A DNA stretch of 64,000 nucleotides from Methanosarcina sp. UBA289. GTDB taxonomy: Archaea; Halobacteriota; Methanosarcinia; Methanosarcinales; Methanosarcinaceae. Each line of letters begins with the position of its first letter. Positions within the stretch are counted from its first letter, which is position 1. The stretch lies in the NCBI GenBank assembly GCA_002496565.1, contig DAKJ01000018.1, forward strand, positions 62,001 to 126,000, in the 5' to 3' direction. The translations under genes were made by a program, and so were the position numbers. A model generated the notes under the pieces. That model worked only from the letters and a program-made list of their open reading frames with translations, did not search any database and had not been told where the DNA came from. Of this stretch, positions 1-7,678 are shown piece by piece.

Positions 1-2
1 TT

Positions 3-335
3 AATAAAACTGATTCTGCCCTGGAACTCGGGAAAGGACCTGTAATCACCGTAGCCGATGCTTCCGGAAGAGGCCTTATAGCTCATCCGCAGATTCTTAA
101 GTGGCTTAAAGAAACTGCCGCTCAAAATGATATTCCCTACCAGCTTGGCGTTGGATCAGGAGGCACAACCGATGCAACCTCAATACACCTCACAAGAGAA
201 GGTATCCCTACAGGCACAGTCAGCATAGCCACCCGATATATTCATTCCCCTGTTGAAGTCCTAGACACAGCAGATATTGAATCGTGCGTTTCCCTCATTG
301 TAAAAGCAATAGAGAATATTGGAAAATATTTATAA
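3..335 (+). CDS. M42 family aminopeptidase, C-terminal part
   Basis: The window opens inside this gene. About 110 C-terminal residues are visible before TAA at 333-335. The segment GVGSGGTTDATSIHLTREG followed by the RYIHSPVEVLD block matches the C-terminal end of M42 (TET/FrvX/endoglucanase M) metallo-aminopeptidases, where the His of RYIHS is a metal ligand. These cytosolic enzymes form large tetrahedral particles and trim peptides. The N-terminal part and start lie outside the window, so the exact subfamily and substrate preference cannot be judged. Confidence 0.85.
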   Translation, partial: NKTDSALELGKGPVITVADASGRGLIAHPQILKWLKETAAQNDIPYQLGVGSGGTTDATSIHLTREGIPTGTVSIATRYIHSPVEVLDTADIESCVSLIVKAIENIGKYL

Positions 336-564
336 AGATAAGATGTCGCGTCAAGAACAAAAGCTCGCAAAAAACCAATAGAAAATTCAGAATGGTTCAA
401 TCCTTAAGGATTGACGTGAAACCAGTTTCTCTTCTGAATTTTTGCTTAGCGCTAGCAGAGTTGCGCCAATAAAGTTGTACCTCTGTAAGGCACTGTCAGA
501 GAATAGGCAGTTTCGGCTATATAATACAACAGCCGTAATGACCTATTTTTTAATTTAGAGCTAA
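336..564. repeat. Intergenic spacer with nested inverted repeats
   Basis: This spacer lies between the convergent aminopeptidase and gas vesicle genes. An 11-bp inverted repeat (AAAATTCAGAA at 382-392, TTCTGAATTTT at 432-442) encloses a perfect 16-bp palindrome CAATCCTTAAGGATTG at 398-413. It could be a bidirectional terminator or a remnant of a small inverted-repeat element. No convincing gene is present. Confidence 0.5.
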
Positions 565-1122
565 TTAGCTTCCTCTGACAGGTTCAGGGATGAGCTTGCA
601 AATCTGATCCTGTAGCCCAATAAGATCACTTGAATGAAGATACAGTTTTTCTTCATTTTCCAGGCTCAGGCAAAGTTCATCTCGTTCTTCATCATGATAG
701 ATTCCTTTGCAAATAGTAGTCATTTGAATTTTGGCAAGCGGGATTTCAAAAAGAATTTTGTTAAAAGCCTTATTCCATCCAAAAATCCTGTGGTTGGTTA
801 CATATATGAAACAGTATTTCCAAATCGGATGAAGTTCCTGAAAAAAAGAGCCGTAGAATTGTAATTCAATCTCTTCGTCTTCTTGAAGTAGAGGGCTTGT
901 TTTCCGATGTTCGAGTTGCCAGGCTCTAGTTTTTTTATCAAGCTCTTCAAAAAGTCCATATTCAAGCATGGTCTCAATGGATGCAATTGCAGCTTCCAGT
1001 TTTACTCCAAGCAGGGGAATTCCTGCAAGTGAAATTATAACATCGGCATTAATAAGTACACCTTTTGTGACCATTCTGTTCAGCAGTTCCCCAAGACTGT
1101 CTTTTTCACGTTCAGGTTTCAT
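565..1122 (-). CDS. GvpA/J/M-family gas vesicle protein fused to a PH/GRAM-like domain
   Basis: A 185-residue protein. Residues about 8-57 are a GvpA-family domain (DSLGELLNRMVTKGVLINAD, then SLAGIPLLGVKLEAAIAS), as in minor shell proteins GvpJ and GvpM. Residues about 88-180 form a second domain with the beta pattern of bacterial PH/GRAM-like modules (CFIYVTNHRIFGW, then FEIPLAKIQMT). This is last in the gas vesicle operon, the place of gvpM in haloarchaea. The ATG at 1122 overlaps the end of gvpL by 11 bases. An in-frame start at 1149 lies further inside gvpL and adds residues unlike the family. GvpM-type proteins are normally about 80 residues, so the long tail is unusual. Membrane or surface binding by the tail is only inferred. 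Confidence 0.8.
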   Translation of the reverse strand: MKPEREKDSLGELLNRMVTKGVLINADVIISLAGIPLLGVKLEAAIASIETMLEYGLFEELDKKTRAWQLEHRKTSPLLQEDEEIELQFYGSFFQELHPIWKYCFIYVTNHRIFGWNKAFNKILFEIPLAKIQMTTICKGIYHDEERDELCLSLENEEKLYLHSSDLIGLQDQICKLIPEPVRGS

Positions 1123-1912
1123 CCTCAATATTCCCCTTGAGATCAACAAAATTGAAAGGTGCCCACGGCCCTGTAAATCTTACTGCAAATTCTTCTCTTT
1201 TGTTTATCTTCTCAAGGCTTTGCCCAAGTCTGTCAACGTTCTCCTGGGCAACAAGGCAAGAAAACGAAACCATAACTTTTTTACCTGCATATTTTTCAGG
1301 CACATAGGGGATTTTTTCCTCAATTATTGTTTGTATTGAATTTTCTTTTATTAATTTTCCAAATTCCCTCCCCATGCTTGCCAGATGATCGCTTACTGCT
1401 TGCTTCAAACCCAGTTCGAATTTCTTTTTGAAAATGTAGGCCTTTCCCTTTGGCATGATTTCTATTTTCTGATCTATCTCTTTAAGTTCAGGTATCGTCT
1501 CAATAATCTGTTTTTCCAGAATCTTAGGGTCGTAAAAGATCTGTATCGAATATTCTGCAGAATTTTTTAATCTCTCAAGCTCTCTTTTATATAATCCGTA
1601 GTTTTTTTGAAGCCATCTTTTTATGGCTTCGTCATCCCCTCTGGCAAGACATCCGAAAGAAAAAGGCAGTACTGTATTAAAATTTTCAGTAGCTCTGTCG
1701 ATCACATAATTATGATTCAAAATCCATTGTTTAGCCTGCTCTTCACTCTTTGCAGGCTCGGGTTCGGGTTTCGAAGCATGTACAACAGCTGCAATATCTT
1801 GAAAAACAATCGTATACACAGGCCTATCACCGAGCCCAATATCCCCCAAACTTCTTTCTTCTTCCGTGTTAGCTATCAAGTAAAGATATCTCGCCTGGTC
1901 GGTTTCGGTCAT
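1112..1912 (-). CDS. gvpL: Gas vesicle protein GvpL (GvpL/GvpF family)
   Basis: A 266-residue protein of the GvpF/GvpL family, accessory proteins that contact GvpA and help nucleate the gas vesicle. It begins with the family pattern ARYLYLIANTEE and ends with VRFTGPWAPFNFVDL, the same ending seen in the shorter paralogue at 4163-4822 (VRYSGPWSPYNFVDI). The ATG at 1912 follows GAGGTAG at good spacing. It overlaps gvpK by 44 bases and the next gene by 11, so it is translated as part of one operon. The middle region is Lys/Glu-rich and helical. Confidence 0.9.
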   Translation of the reverse strand: MTETDQARYLYLIANTEEERSLGDIGLGDRPVYTIVFQDIAAVVHASKPEPEPAKSEEQAKQWILNHNYVIDRATENFNTVLPFSFGCLARGDDEAIKRWLQKNYGLYKRELERLKNSAEYSIQIFYDPKILEKQIIETIPELKEIDQKIEIMPKGKAYIFKKKFELGLKQAVSDHLASMGREFGKLIKENSIQTIIEEKIPYVPEKYAGKKVMVSFSCLVAQENVDRLGQSLEKINKREEFAVRFTGPWAPFNFVDLKGNIEDET

Positions 1913-2225
1913 GTTTCTCTACCTCTTTAGCCCATCTTGCAGGGTTCATTAACTTATCCACTACATCATCTACGACTTCATCCAGTCCGCAACGCACGGA
2001 TTCGACAGTATCTTCGATATTGTTGTCCGCCTTTATGGTTTCAAGTGCCTCACTCAGATCTGCAAGTGCCTCTCCGAGTCTCTCGATCTCTTCGTCGCTA
2101 AGGCTCTCATTTTCGATTCTAAGAAGTGCCTGCTTTTCAAGTAACTCCGTTATTATTTCAACAAGAGCTACAACAAGGCCCAATAAGCCTTTTTTCAGAT
2201 TTTTTTCATCAATCTCAATTGGCAT
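1869..2225 (-). CDS. gvpK: Gas vesicle protein GvpK
   Basis: A 118-residue GvpK. The signature GLLGLVVALVEIITELLEKQALLRIE followed by LSDEEIERLGEAL and a helical C-terminus is characteristic of the family, an accessory protein needed for gas vesicle formation whose exact role is unclear. The ATG follows AAAGGAGAGAG. Its end runs 44 bases into gvpL, suggesting translational coupling. It sits between gvpH and gvpL, close to the haloarchaeal order. Confidence 0.93.
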   Translation of the reverse strand: MPIEIDEKNLKKGLLGLVVALVEIITELLEKQALLRIENESLSDEEIERLGEALADLSEALETIKADNNIEDTVESVRCGLDEVVDDVVDKLMNPARWAKEVEKHDRNRPGEISLLDS

Positions 2226-2242
2226 GGCACTCTCTCCTTTGA

Positions 2243-2905
2243 TTAATCTAAATCAGCGTTTTTTTTGCTTTTTATTTTTAGCTGCAGTACCTCGTTCTTA
2301 AAACTTTTTTCCATGATTGCTTCTGCTTCTGTAGGTAAAACTACGGTTTTACTGTACAATCCCGCAGAAATCTGCAGTTTGCTGCCTTCAAGTTCTATTT
2401 GGACATCTTCTTCATTGGCCCCCGGAATTTCAGCAATTACGGAAACATTCCCCTCTTCCTCGAAGACGTCAAAAACAGGCTCAATTTCTGAAGACTCAAT
2501 CTTTACTTCTTTTATTTTTGTATTAGGCGTTCCTCTTTTCGAGACTTTTCCGGGTCTGGTGTCAAGAGGCCTTATTGACAGGCCATAGCTTACAGTAGGC
2601 TTTTTATCACTCCAGCCAGTTTCGAGCCTATGTTTAATTTCCGAATCAGTGTCTGCAATTCTCTGTCTAAACTCTGGAGAGGTCTTTTCAAGAGTTTTTA
2701 CTATTTTTCCAAAGCCTGGGATAAGAGAACTTACAAGTTCTCCAACAATACTTTCTCCACCATATCCGACAGGTTCCTTTTTTTCACCAAGGCTTTTCTC
2801 AAGTTCCTTTATCCTTTCTTCCATAGCCTTGACTTTGGATTTCAACTCCTCTTTCTCTTTTACGGATCTGGCTTCAGATTCTTTTTCTGCGTTATCTTTT
2901 TCCAT
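2243..2905 (-). CDS. gvpH: GvpH-like Hsp20/alpha-crystallin protein
   Basis: A 220-residue protein. Residues about 1-45 are a highly charged coiled coil (KEKEELKSKVKAMEERIKEL), the middle is a variable linker, and residues about 135-215 are an alpha-crystallin domain (FDVFEEEGNVSVIAEIPGAN, then ELEGSKLQISA). GvpH proteins in gas vesicle clusters are small heat-shock-like chaperones thought to keep hydrophobic GvpA or other accessory proteins soluble. The start follows AAGGGAGAG. The coiled-coil N-terminus is longer than in ordinary Hsp20 and may mediate binding within the assembly complex. That role is inferred. Confidence 0.85.
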   Translation of the reverse strand: MEKDNAEKESEARSVKEKEELKSKVKAMEERIKELEKSLGEKKEPVGYGGESIVGELVSSLIPGFGKIVKTLEKTSPEFRQRIADTDSEIKHRLETGWSDKKPTVSYGLSIRPLDTRPGKVSKRGTPNTKIKEVKIESSEIEPVFDVFEEEGNVSVIAEIPGANEEDVQIELEGSKLQISAGLYSKTVVLPTEAEAIMEKSFKNEVLQLKIKSKKNADLD

Positions 2906-2938
2906 TTCACTCTCCCTTATTACAAGCCCATATAAACA

Positions 2939-3343
2939 TTACAAATTCCTGTACAATATATTGTCAGATTTATCCGAATCATTTTGACTCAACGCAGGAA
3001 CGCTTTTCTTCTTAAGCGGGCTTTCCCATCCACAAACAGGACATCCTTCATGTATCAGAAGTCTTTCTTCTCTTCGGTTTCCGCATTCTGGGCAGTTTGC
3101 GTATGTTTCAGATACTTTCTCCCAGGCTGGAGCATTTAAATTAGTTCCAGAAGGAAATTCAAGCCCGTATTTCGCCGCAGTCTCAAAGGATGCAATAGTA
3201 GCTGTAATTTTTACACCAAGAAGTTCTGTACCAGCAACGGATACAGAAATATCGGCATTCAGCACAAGCCCTTTATCGAGAATTCTGTCTACTACATCAG
3301 CAAGCCCTCCCGACTCCTTAACAACCGAATTTGAGTTTGTCAT
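2939..3343 (-). CDS. gvpJ: GvpJ-type gas vesicle protein with C-terminal zinc ribbon
   Basis: A 134-residue protein. Residues about 12-62 are a GvpA/J domain (GLADVVDRILDKGLVLNADI, then VAGTELLGVKITATIASFET). The tail holds a zinc-ribbon motif with Cys84, Cys87, Cys101 and Cys104 (CPECG and CPVCG). GvpJ is a minor shell or tip protein. The ribbon is not part of the usual GvpA fold. The ATG at 3343 follows GAGGTG. It is upstream of gvpH rather than between gvpI and gvpK as in haloarchaea. GvpJ is assigned by domain and position. A GvpM-type role is possible. Confidence 0.8.
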   Translation of the reverse strand: MTNSNSVVKESGGLADVVDRILDKGLVLNADISVSVAGTELLGVKITATIASFETAAKYGLEFPSGTNLNAPAWEKVSETYANCPECGNRREERLLIHEGCPVCGWESPLKKKSVPALSQNDSDKSDNILYRNL

Positions 3344-3607
3344 ATTTCACCTCTTTACTAATTCGCATTCCACTCCTTGATCTTATAAGTCCAGAGATAT
3401 GATATATCGACATTTTTTCAGTTGATCTTAGAACTTTTTCCTTTGTAATGCGGATTGGGAGTCTCTCTATGAGTCTTTTTGAAAGATGTAACAAATTATT
3501 CCCAAATCAAGTTTTTAGAGCTTTCTTTTTTCTCTAATTTTATTTTGCACATCTTGTAGAACTTAATTTTTTGAAACCTGGGTAAAGGACCTACATATTC
3601 TATATTA
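3344..3607. other. Spacer inside the gas vesicle cluster
   Basis: This gap splits the cluster between the small basic protein and the GvpJ-type gene. It is AT-rich and has no open frame I can support. It is long enough for a secondary promoter for the gvpJ-H-K-L-M part, but I see no clear TATA/BRE pair. Confidence 0.4.
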
Positions 3608-3907
3608 TCAGTCTCTGAGTTTCTTTTTAGACCTTAATTTCTGAAATTCAGGTTTTTTGGGATTTTCTTCTTGTCTTGCAGGATCATTTATTTTGATATG
3701 ATAAGAGTAATCTATTTTCGAGCCAACCGGTCCCTTGCAATTATTTCTTCCCGATTTCTCAGATATTTTTTTTGTTTCCATTTCTTCAAGTGTTTTGAAA
3801 AAATTCATTATATTTCCGCATGATTTTCTTGATTCCAGATCCATAGATTCTAAATTCTGAGTTTTTGTGCTTTTTCTTTTTTTAGGCAAAGATGTCACTT
3901 CTGACAC
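3608..3907 (-). CDS. Small basic protein in the gas vesicle cluster (GvpI-like by position)
   Basis: A 99-residue, strongly basic and polar protein (many Lys/Arg, for example PKKRKSTKTQ near the start and KKPEFQKLRSKKKLRD at the end), predicted to be mostly unstructured. I do not recognise its sequence. It starts with GTG inside gvpG (26-base overlap), which supports co-translation. In haloarchaeal clusters the small basic GvpI is encoded in the same F-G-H-I-J neighbourhood, so a GvpI-like role is plausible by position and charge only. No Cys-rich motif or membrane segment beyond a single Cys pair of no clear pattern. Confidence 0.55.
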   Translation of the reverse strand: MSEVTSLPKKRKSTKTQNLESMDLESRKSCGNIMNFFKTLEEMETKKISEKSGRNNCKGPVGSKIDYSYHIKINDPARQEENPKKPEFQKLRSKKKLRD

Positions 3908-4163
3908 TGAGGTTCATCTCCTCGAAACGCTCTGCGAATTTGAGTTGCTCCATGAGCTTTGATCTTGTTTCTTCAAATTCAGCTCTTGAGATTTCGCCAA
4001 ATTCGTATAACATTTGGTTTTCTTTTAGCCCGTTTTTGACTTTTTCAGGATTGTAAAGTTCCTTAAATGCAAAATCTCTTATGATTTCTAGTGTGTAAAT
4101 CAAGTCAAGCCCTGGAATTGTAATCCCAATTGACCGAAGAATGAGATCGTCAATGAGGAGCAT
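3882..4163 (-). CDS. gvpG: Gas vesicle protein GvpG
   Basis: A 93-residue GvpG. The N-terminal PGLDLIYTLEIIRDFAFKEL and the following segment LYEFGEISRAEFEETRSKLM fit the family, a small helical accessory protein. ATG at 4163 overlaps the gvpF stop in a TAATG junction and AGGAGGT lies just upstream within gvpF. This is a tightly coupled F-G pair, as in most gas vesicle clusters. Confidence 0.88.
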   Translation of the reverse strand: MLLIDDLILRSIGITIPGLDLIYTLEIIRDFAFKELYNPEKVKNGLKENQMLYEFGEISRAEFEETRSKLMEQLKFAERFEEMNLSVRSDIFA

Positions 4164-4822
4164 TATCTAAAACCTCCTCTCTGTTGAGACATTATATGTA
4201 TATCTACGAAATTGTAAGGTGACCAGGGACCACTATAACGAACCTTAAAAGAATCATATTTGGTTCTGAGCCTTTCAACTTCATCGGAAAAAACTTGAAT
4301 CTTATCTTTTTCCACGAGAAACGAGCCATTCATTATAAGACGCTTGCTGAAAAGATTGAGATTTTTGGAGTCAAAAGCAATTTGCTTAAGACTTTTTGAA
4401 AACTCGGATTTGCACTGTTCTACCTTTTGTAAGTTCCCATCAAAATCCTGTGGCAAAATTATCTTTACTCCGAGTTCGACCTTATTATCCACAATTTTCA
4501 TGGCTTTTTTCATGGCCTTATAACCAAAACGCATGGAGACATCAACCAGTTTTTTATTTTTAAAAACCATGCCATATGCTACAGGAATAACACTATACTT
4601 CTTCATTACCTCATTAACTACCGAAGTATGGATTTTTATATCCTCTTCGTTATCAATATCATATTTCTTAAAAGGCATATCACTTACAACAGGAGAGAAT
4701 TCCTTATATTTGACAGTGTATACTTCTTTTCCCTGAAAGCCTATGTTTCCGAAACTTTCTTGCTCCTCTTGAGCCTTTATTATGCAGTATACATATCTAC
4801 CATTCTCATTGTCTGTATTCAC
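4163..4822 (-). CDS. gvpF: Gas vesicle protein GvpF
   Basis: A 219-residue GvpF/GvpL family protein. The N-terminal GRYVYCIIKAQEE and the C-terminal VRYSGPWSPYNFVDIHIM are diagnostic. GvpF binds GvpA and is thought to prevent aggregation or to begin assembly. It starts with GTG at 4822, preceded by GGGGGGAATAAAAG. It is coupled to gvpG by a 1-base stop/start overlap. It is shorter than gvpL at 1112-1912, matching the usual F/L size difference. Confidence 0.9.
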   Translation of the reverse strand: MNTDNENGRYVYCIIKAQEEQESFGNIGFQGKEVYTVKYKEFSPVVSDMPFKKYDIDNEEDIKIHTSVVNEVMKKYSVIPVAYGMVFKNKKLVDVSMRFGYKAMKKAMKIVDNKVELGVKIILPQDFDGNLQKVEQCKSEFSKSLKQIAFDSKNLNLFSKRLIMNGSFLVEKDKIQVFSDEVERLRTKYDSFKVRYSGPWSPYNFVDIHIMSQQRGGFR

Positions 4823-5237
4823 CTTTTATTCCCCCCAAGGTGAGATTTCAGAAACTCATATAGAATTGTGCTATCAGGTGTGTAAGCTACTATGAGGTGT
4901 TAATAAAGATATTATGGACACTTGTTTTCTTTAAATACAGCTTTGCAAATCTTTTGTTAATAAATCATTGATATTTCAGGAGAGCTACATCCTTTAGTCT
5001 CCAAAGTAGTAGATATAGTTCCGGGACTTAACAAGACTTTGAATCCTATGGATAATACTAAGCATTTCGCTTCTGCACATAGCCTTACTTAGTACAAGGC
5101 AAGCACGATAAGTCAAGGTATTTTTGACAAATCGTTCTATTTTGAAGTAGTTAATATTGAGGCCTTTAAAGCTGCTTACAGATAGTTTTTGTTAATTATT
5201 AAGAGACGATTTTGATGTATCGTTGAGTTCGCTCATA
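4823..5237. other. Spacer between gvpO and gvpF; possible decayed coding sequence
   Basis: In many clusters gvpN lies near here, but no gvpN Walker motif can be read in any frame. On the plus strand a frame from about 4968 reads DISGELHPLVSKVVDIVPGL and continues for about 39 codons to TAG near 5089, then another 28 codons to a second TAG near 5184. The opposite strand is also open for about 64 codons. Neither has a start or ribosome binding site. I treat this as non-coding or decayed. Confidence 0.35.
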
Positions 5238-5522
5238 CTAGTTAATATAACACTCATCTTGTGTTATCATGACTCCTCTACGTCGCAATCCCACTCTTCT
5301 GTATTCCGCAACATTAAGGTCCATATCAAGCTTCATTTGATACATCCCCAATATGTCCTGTGTATCAGGGACTGATCTTCTCTCCAGGACTTCTAACTGG
5401 ACAATCCAGTTTTCTCCTTCCTTGGATATACCCACAACCCCCTCAGCTTTTTTCTTAATGAGATGTTCTATATGATGAAGCGCTTTATCCCCTACTTCTT
5501 CGATTGTATTCTTTTCCTCCAT
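5238..5522 (-). CDS. gvpO: Gas vesicle protein GvpO
   Basis: A 94-residue GvpO from the ATG at 5522. The segment GVVGISKEGENWIVQLEVLE, then RRSVPDTQDILGMYQMKLD and YRRVGLRRRG, is the family core. GvpO is required for gas vesicle formation in haloarchaea. The longer reading from 5585 would run through a terminator-like hairpin. The 5522 start has GGAAGGGGTT at good spacing. It is the second gene of the cluster, after gvpA. Confidence 0.87.
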   Translation of the reverse strand: MEEKNTIEEVGDKALHHIEHLIKKKAEGVVGISKEGENWIVQLEVLERRSVPDTQDILGMYQMKLDMDLNVAEYRRVGLRRRGVMITQDECYIN

Positions 5523-5565
5523 ACAACCCCTTCCAAACAAGCATGAATTCTCAGCTAGTAATGTC

Positions 5566-5604
5566 AAAAAATACATAAAACTCAAACATAGTTTGAGTTT
5601 TATG
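5566..5604 (-). terminator. Strong hairpin plus T tract between gvpA and gvpO
   Basis: CATAAAACTCAAAC (5574-5587) pairs perfectly with GTTTGAGTTTTATG (5591-5604), a 14-bp stem with a 3-nt loop. On the minus strand it is followed by TATTTTTT. It lies 103 bases after the gvpA stop and before gvpO. It should end or weaken most transcripts after gvpA, giving more major shell protein than accessory proteins. Confidence 0.75.
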
Positions 5605-5707
5605 CTAATTCTGAGACCAAACTCCTAAATAATATATTAGATAATCCTCTTTGGAACCTATATATGTGACACTACATCGAGGAAGAAAGAAAGTCAGATC
5701 TTGCTTC

Positions 5708-5944
5708 TTATGCACTAACCTTTTGTGCTTCCTCGATTGCTTCCGCAGCTTTTTCAATCCTTGTGATCTCTTCTGCATAGTGTAGGAACGTATCTACAGA
5801 TGCTATAACCACTCTGGCTTCAATTGTAAGTATTTCAATCCCGACAAGTGAAACCCTAGCCCATAAGTCTATAACTACGCCTTTATCGAGTATCAGATCC
5901 AGTACTTCTACGAGACCGGAACTATCAGGACTATTATTTACCAA
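5708..5944 (-). CDS. gvpA: Major gas vesicle shell protein GvpA
   Basis: A 78-residue GvpA, the main structural protein of the gas vesicle wall. It carries the near-invariant core SSGLVEVLDLILDKGVVIDLW, then SLVGIEILTIEARVVIASVDT and FLHYAEEITRIE. The reading frame starts with TTG at 5942-5944, preceded by GAGGGGGTGG. It is the first gene of the minus-strand cluster with its own TATA element about 60 bases upstream and a terminator-like hairpin behind it. Compared with typical GvpA it has DLWARVS where many have DVWVRIS, a conservative change. Confidence 0.95.
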   Translation of the reverse strand: MVNNSPDSSGLVEVLDLILDKGVVIDLWARVSLVGIEILTIEARVVIASVDTFLHYAEEITRIEKAAEAIEEAQKVSA

Positions 5945-6001
5945 ACTTCCACCCCCTCTTTCACTATTTGTTTAACTTCAGTTTAAGCTATACATATCGA
6001 A

Positions 6002-6009
6002 GTTTATAA
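6002..6009 (-). promoter_or_regulatory. TATA box for gvpA
   Basis: On the minus strand TTATAAAC lies about 60 bases upstream of the gvpA start. Archaeal initiation about 25 bases downstream would give a leader of about 35 bases holding the GAGGGGGTGG ribosome binding site. This is a pattern match only. Confidence 0.5.
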
Positions 6010-6389
6010 CCTGGAATTTTTTGCTCTGAGAGTATGCAGCTACGAAAATATTTTCCAAAAAAATAAACTTCCGACCTGTATAACTTAGTTTTTTCCTTAT
6101 CTTTTAGGTTCGCAGAAGTTGAAGTAACTTAGGATATTCGTTTTTTTGTTACAAAATATGTTTTATAATATTATCCTAAAATTGTACTATACGATCAGAT
6201 AAATGCAATCGCCCTGTTACCCGAAAGCAGACTATTGATATTGATTTTGAATTTTATTTATCTATTTAAGATATTGATTTCTGCAAAAATGGAAATATAA
6301 TTAAAACAAATATTACTTCGTATAAAGATATATAATTTGAAAATTATATTATTCTCAAGAACTAACATAAAACAAAATATGAATAAAAT

Positions 6390-6431
6390 ACACAGTAATA
6401 CACAGTAATAGAGCTACACAGTAATAGAGCT
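6390..6431. repeat. Short tandem repeats between gvpA and the padR-like gene
   Basis: ACACAGTAAT occurs three times (6390-6399, 6400-6409, 6416-6425), and the last two copies are each followed by AGAGCT. The array lies in the 663-base divergent spacer between gvpA and the PadR-type gene. Evenly spaced copies of a 10-16 base unit upstream of a regulator may be operator sites. Nothing else recognisable fills this spacer. Confidence 0.5.
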
Positions 6432-6607
6432 GGTAACTGCAAGGCTGTAACCAAAAGTTCTCAAATTATTTCCAAGCTTTGAGAAATATGCTAATCTTCC
6501 AGAGTACTCGATAATTTATTTAAATCACCTAAATTCCTAAAAAAAGATTGAATGCTGACCATTAAATAATAGTTTAATAGTTTACCAAATTCCGAGGGGA
6601 CATATAG

Positions 6608-7000
6608 TTGCATTCAAGACAAGGATCTCTTGTTAGAGACTCAGATTTTGAAATCCAAAAAGAATCAGATATTGAAAATCTAGTCAAAAAACACCTTGAA
6701 GTAATAGTGCTTTCTATTTTAAAGACACAGCCAATGTGTGGGCAAGATATTGTAAAAGAGATTTTCAGGCAATATCAAGTATTTATTAATCAAAGCTCCG
6801 TTTATCAGGTATTATACACTCTTAAAGAAAAAAACATTCTCGAAGCAAGCACTACCAAAGGTGATATGAGATCAAAGGTATATATTCCAACGAACCAAGG
6901 AAGCGAGATGATTTATTCAATGCTAGATGAATTTGTTTCCTCAATGGAATACTTACTAATGACCTTAAAAGAAGATCTAAATTATAAGAGAAAGCGATAA
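6608..7000 (+). CDS. PadR-type winged-helix transcriptional regulator
   Basis: A 130-residue protein. Residues about 28-105 form a PadR-like winged helix: LEVIVLSILKTQPMCGQDIV, then SSVYQVLYTLKEKNILEA, then KVYIPTNQGSEMIYSML with the wing. A C-terminal helix probably dimerises. TTG at 6608 is supported by GAGGGGA seven bases upstream. PadR proteins usually repress and respond to small molecules. Haloarchaeal clusters use GvpD/GvpE instead, and neither is present here. Its place divergent to gvpA makes it the best candidate regulator of the gas vesicle genes. This is inference from position. Confidence 0.8.
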   Translation: MHSRQGSLVRDSDFEIQKESDIENLVKKHLEVIVLSILKTQPMCGQDIVKEIFRQYQVFINQSSVYQVLYTLKEKNILEASTTKGDMRSKVYIPTNQGSEMIYSMLDEFVSSMEYLLMTLKEDLNYKRKR

Positions 7001-7678
7001 TGGAGCTTGTATAAACTAAGGCATAATAACTAAGGCATAATTTGTGGAGTAGATGATTTTAGAATAAAATGTATATACCGAGTTCTTCCGGGCCATATCG
7101 AATGTTATTGAAACTACATTTAATTTTTTGTAATAAATTAAATGATGTTAGATCAATTTCCACATTAAACTTCTTTTACTTCCTTTGTTTACTTCTATTC
7201 CTTTGTTTAAGCTTATTTCCTCATTGAGGTAGATAAAAAAGCTCTCCTACTTATTTTATCTAAAATCCGGTTTCAGAGAGCTCAAAAAAATTAGGACAAC
7301 TACGCCTAAGAGTTTACTACTAAGCAAATCCGAAAACTAGGGTGGTAAAATTTCGAGTTAATATGTAAACCTTGAGGAAATCAGTAAAAGAATAATAGAT
7401 GCCGTGAATATATCAAAGATCCTTGATATCTCTGGAGCTTTAATTCTTTGAATAACTAAACCCTCCTTCTCAAAAATCCTATTAAAGCAGAATTTTAGGA
7501 AGAATTAGTTTATATTATAATATTACTAATATAATGGCACTAAGATAATAAAATATCAAGTGGAATAATTACGGCTATCAATGCCAAAATGTGGAAAAAT
7601 TTGGATATTCATTGAGAGGGGTAATAGCTGCGATCATTCTACAAGATTAAAAAGAAATTTTTGGGAAGGAGGTATATC
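7001..7678. other. Intergenic spacer
   Basis: AT-rich sequence with no supportable gene. The last part serves as the leader of the next gene, with GGAAGGAGGT at 7664-7673 as its ribosome binding site. Confidence 0.4.

Noticed and set aside
4968..5186. Plus-strand frame interrupted by TAG between gvpO and gvpF, considered as a pyrrolysine-containing gene because Methanosarcina can read TAG
   Set aside because: No start codon or ribosome binding site, the frame is short, a second TAG follows 28 codons later, and the opposite strand is equally open. There is no support for translation.
6390..6431. Considered as a CRISPR array
   Set aside because: Units are only 10-16 bases, with no unique spacers of 30-40 bases and no cas genes in the window.
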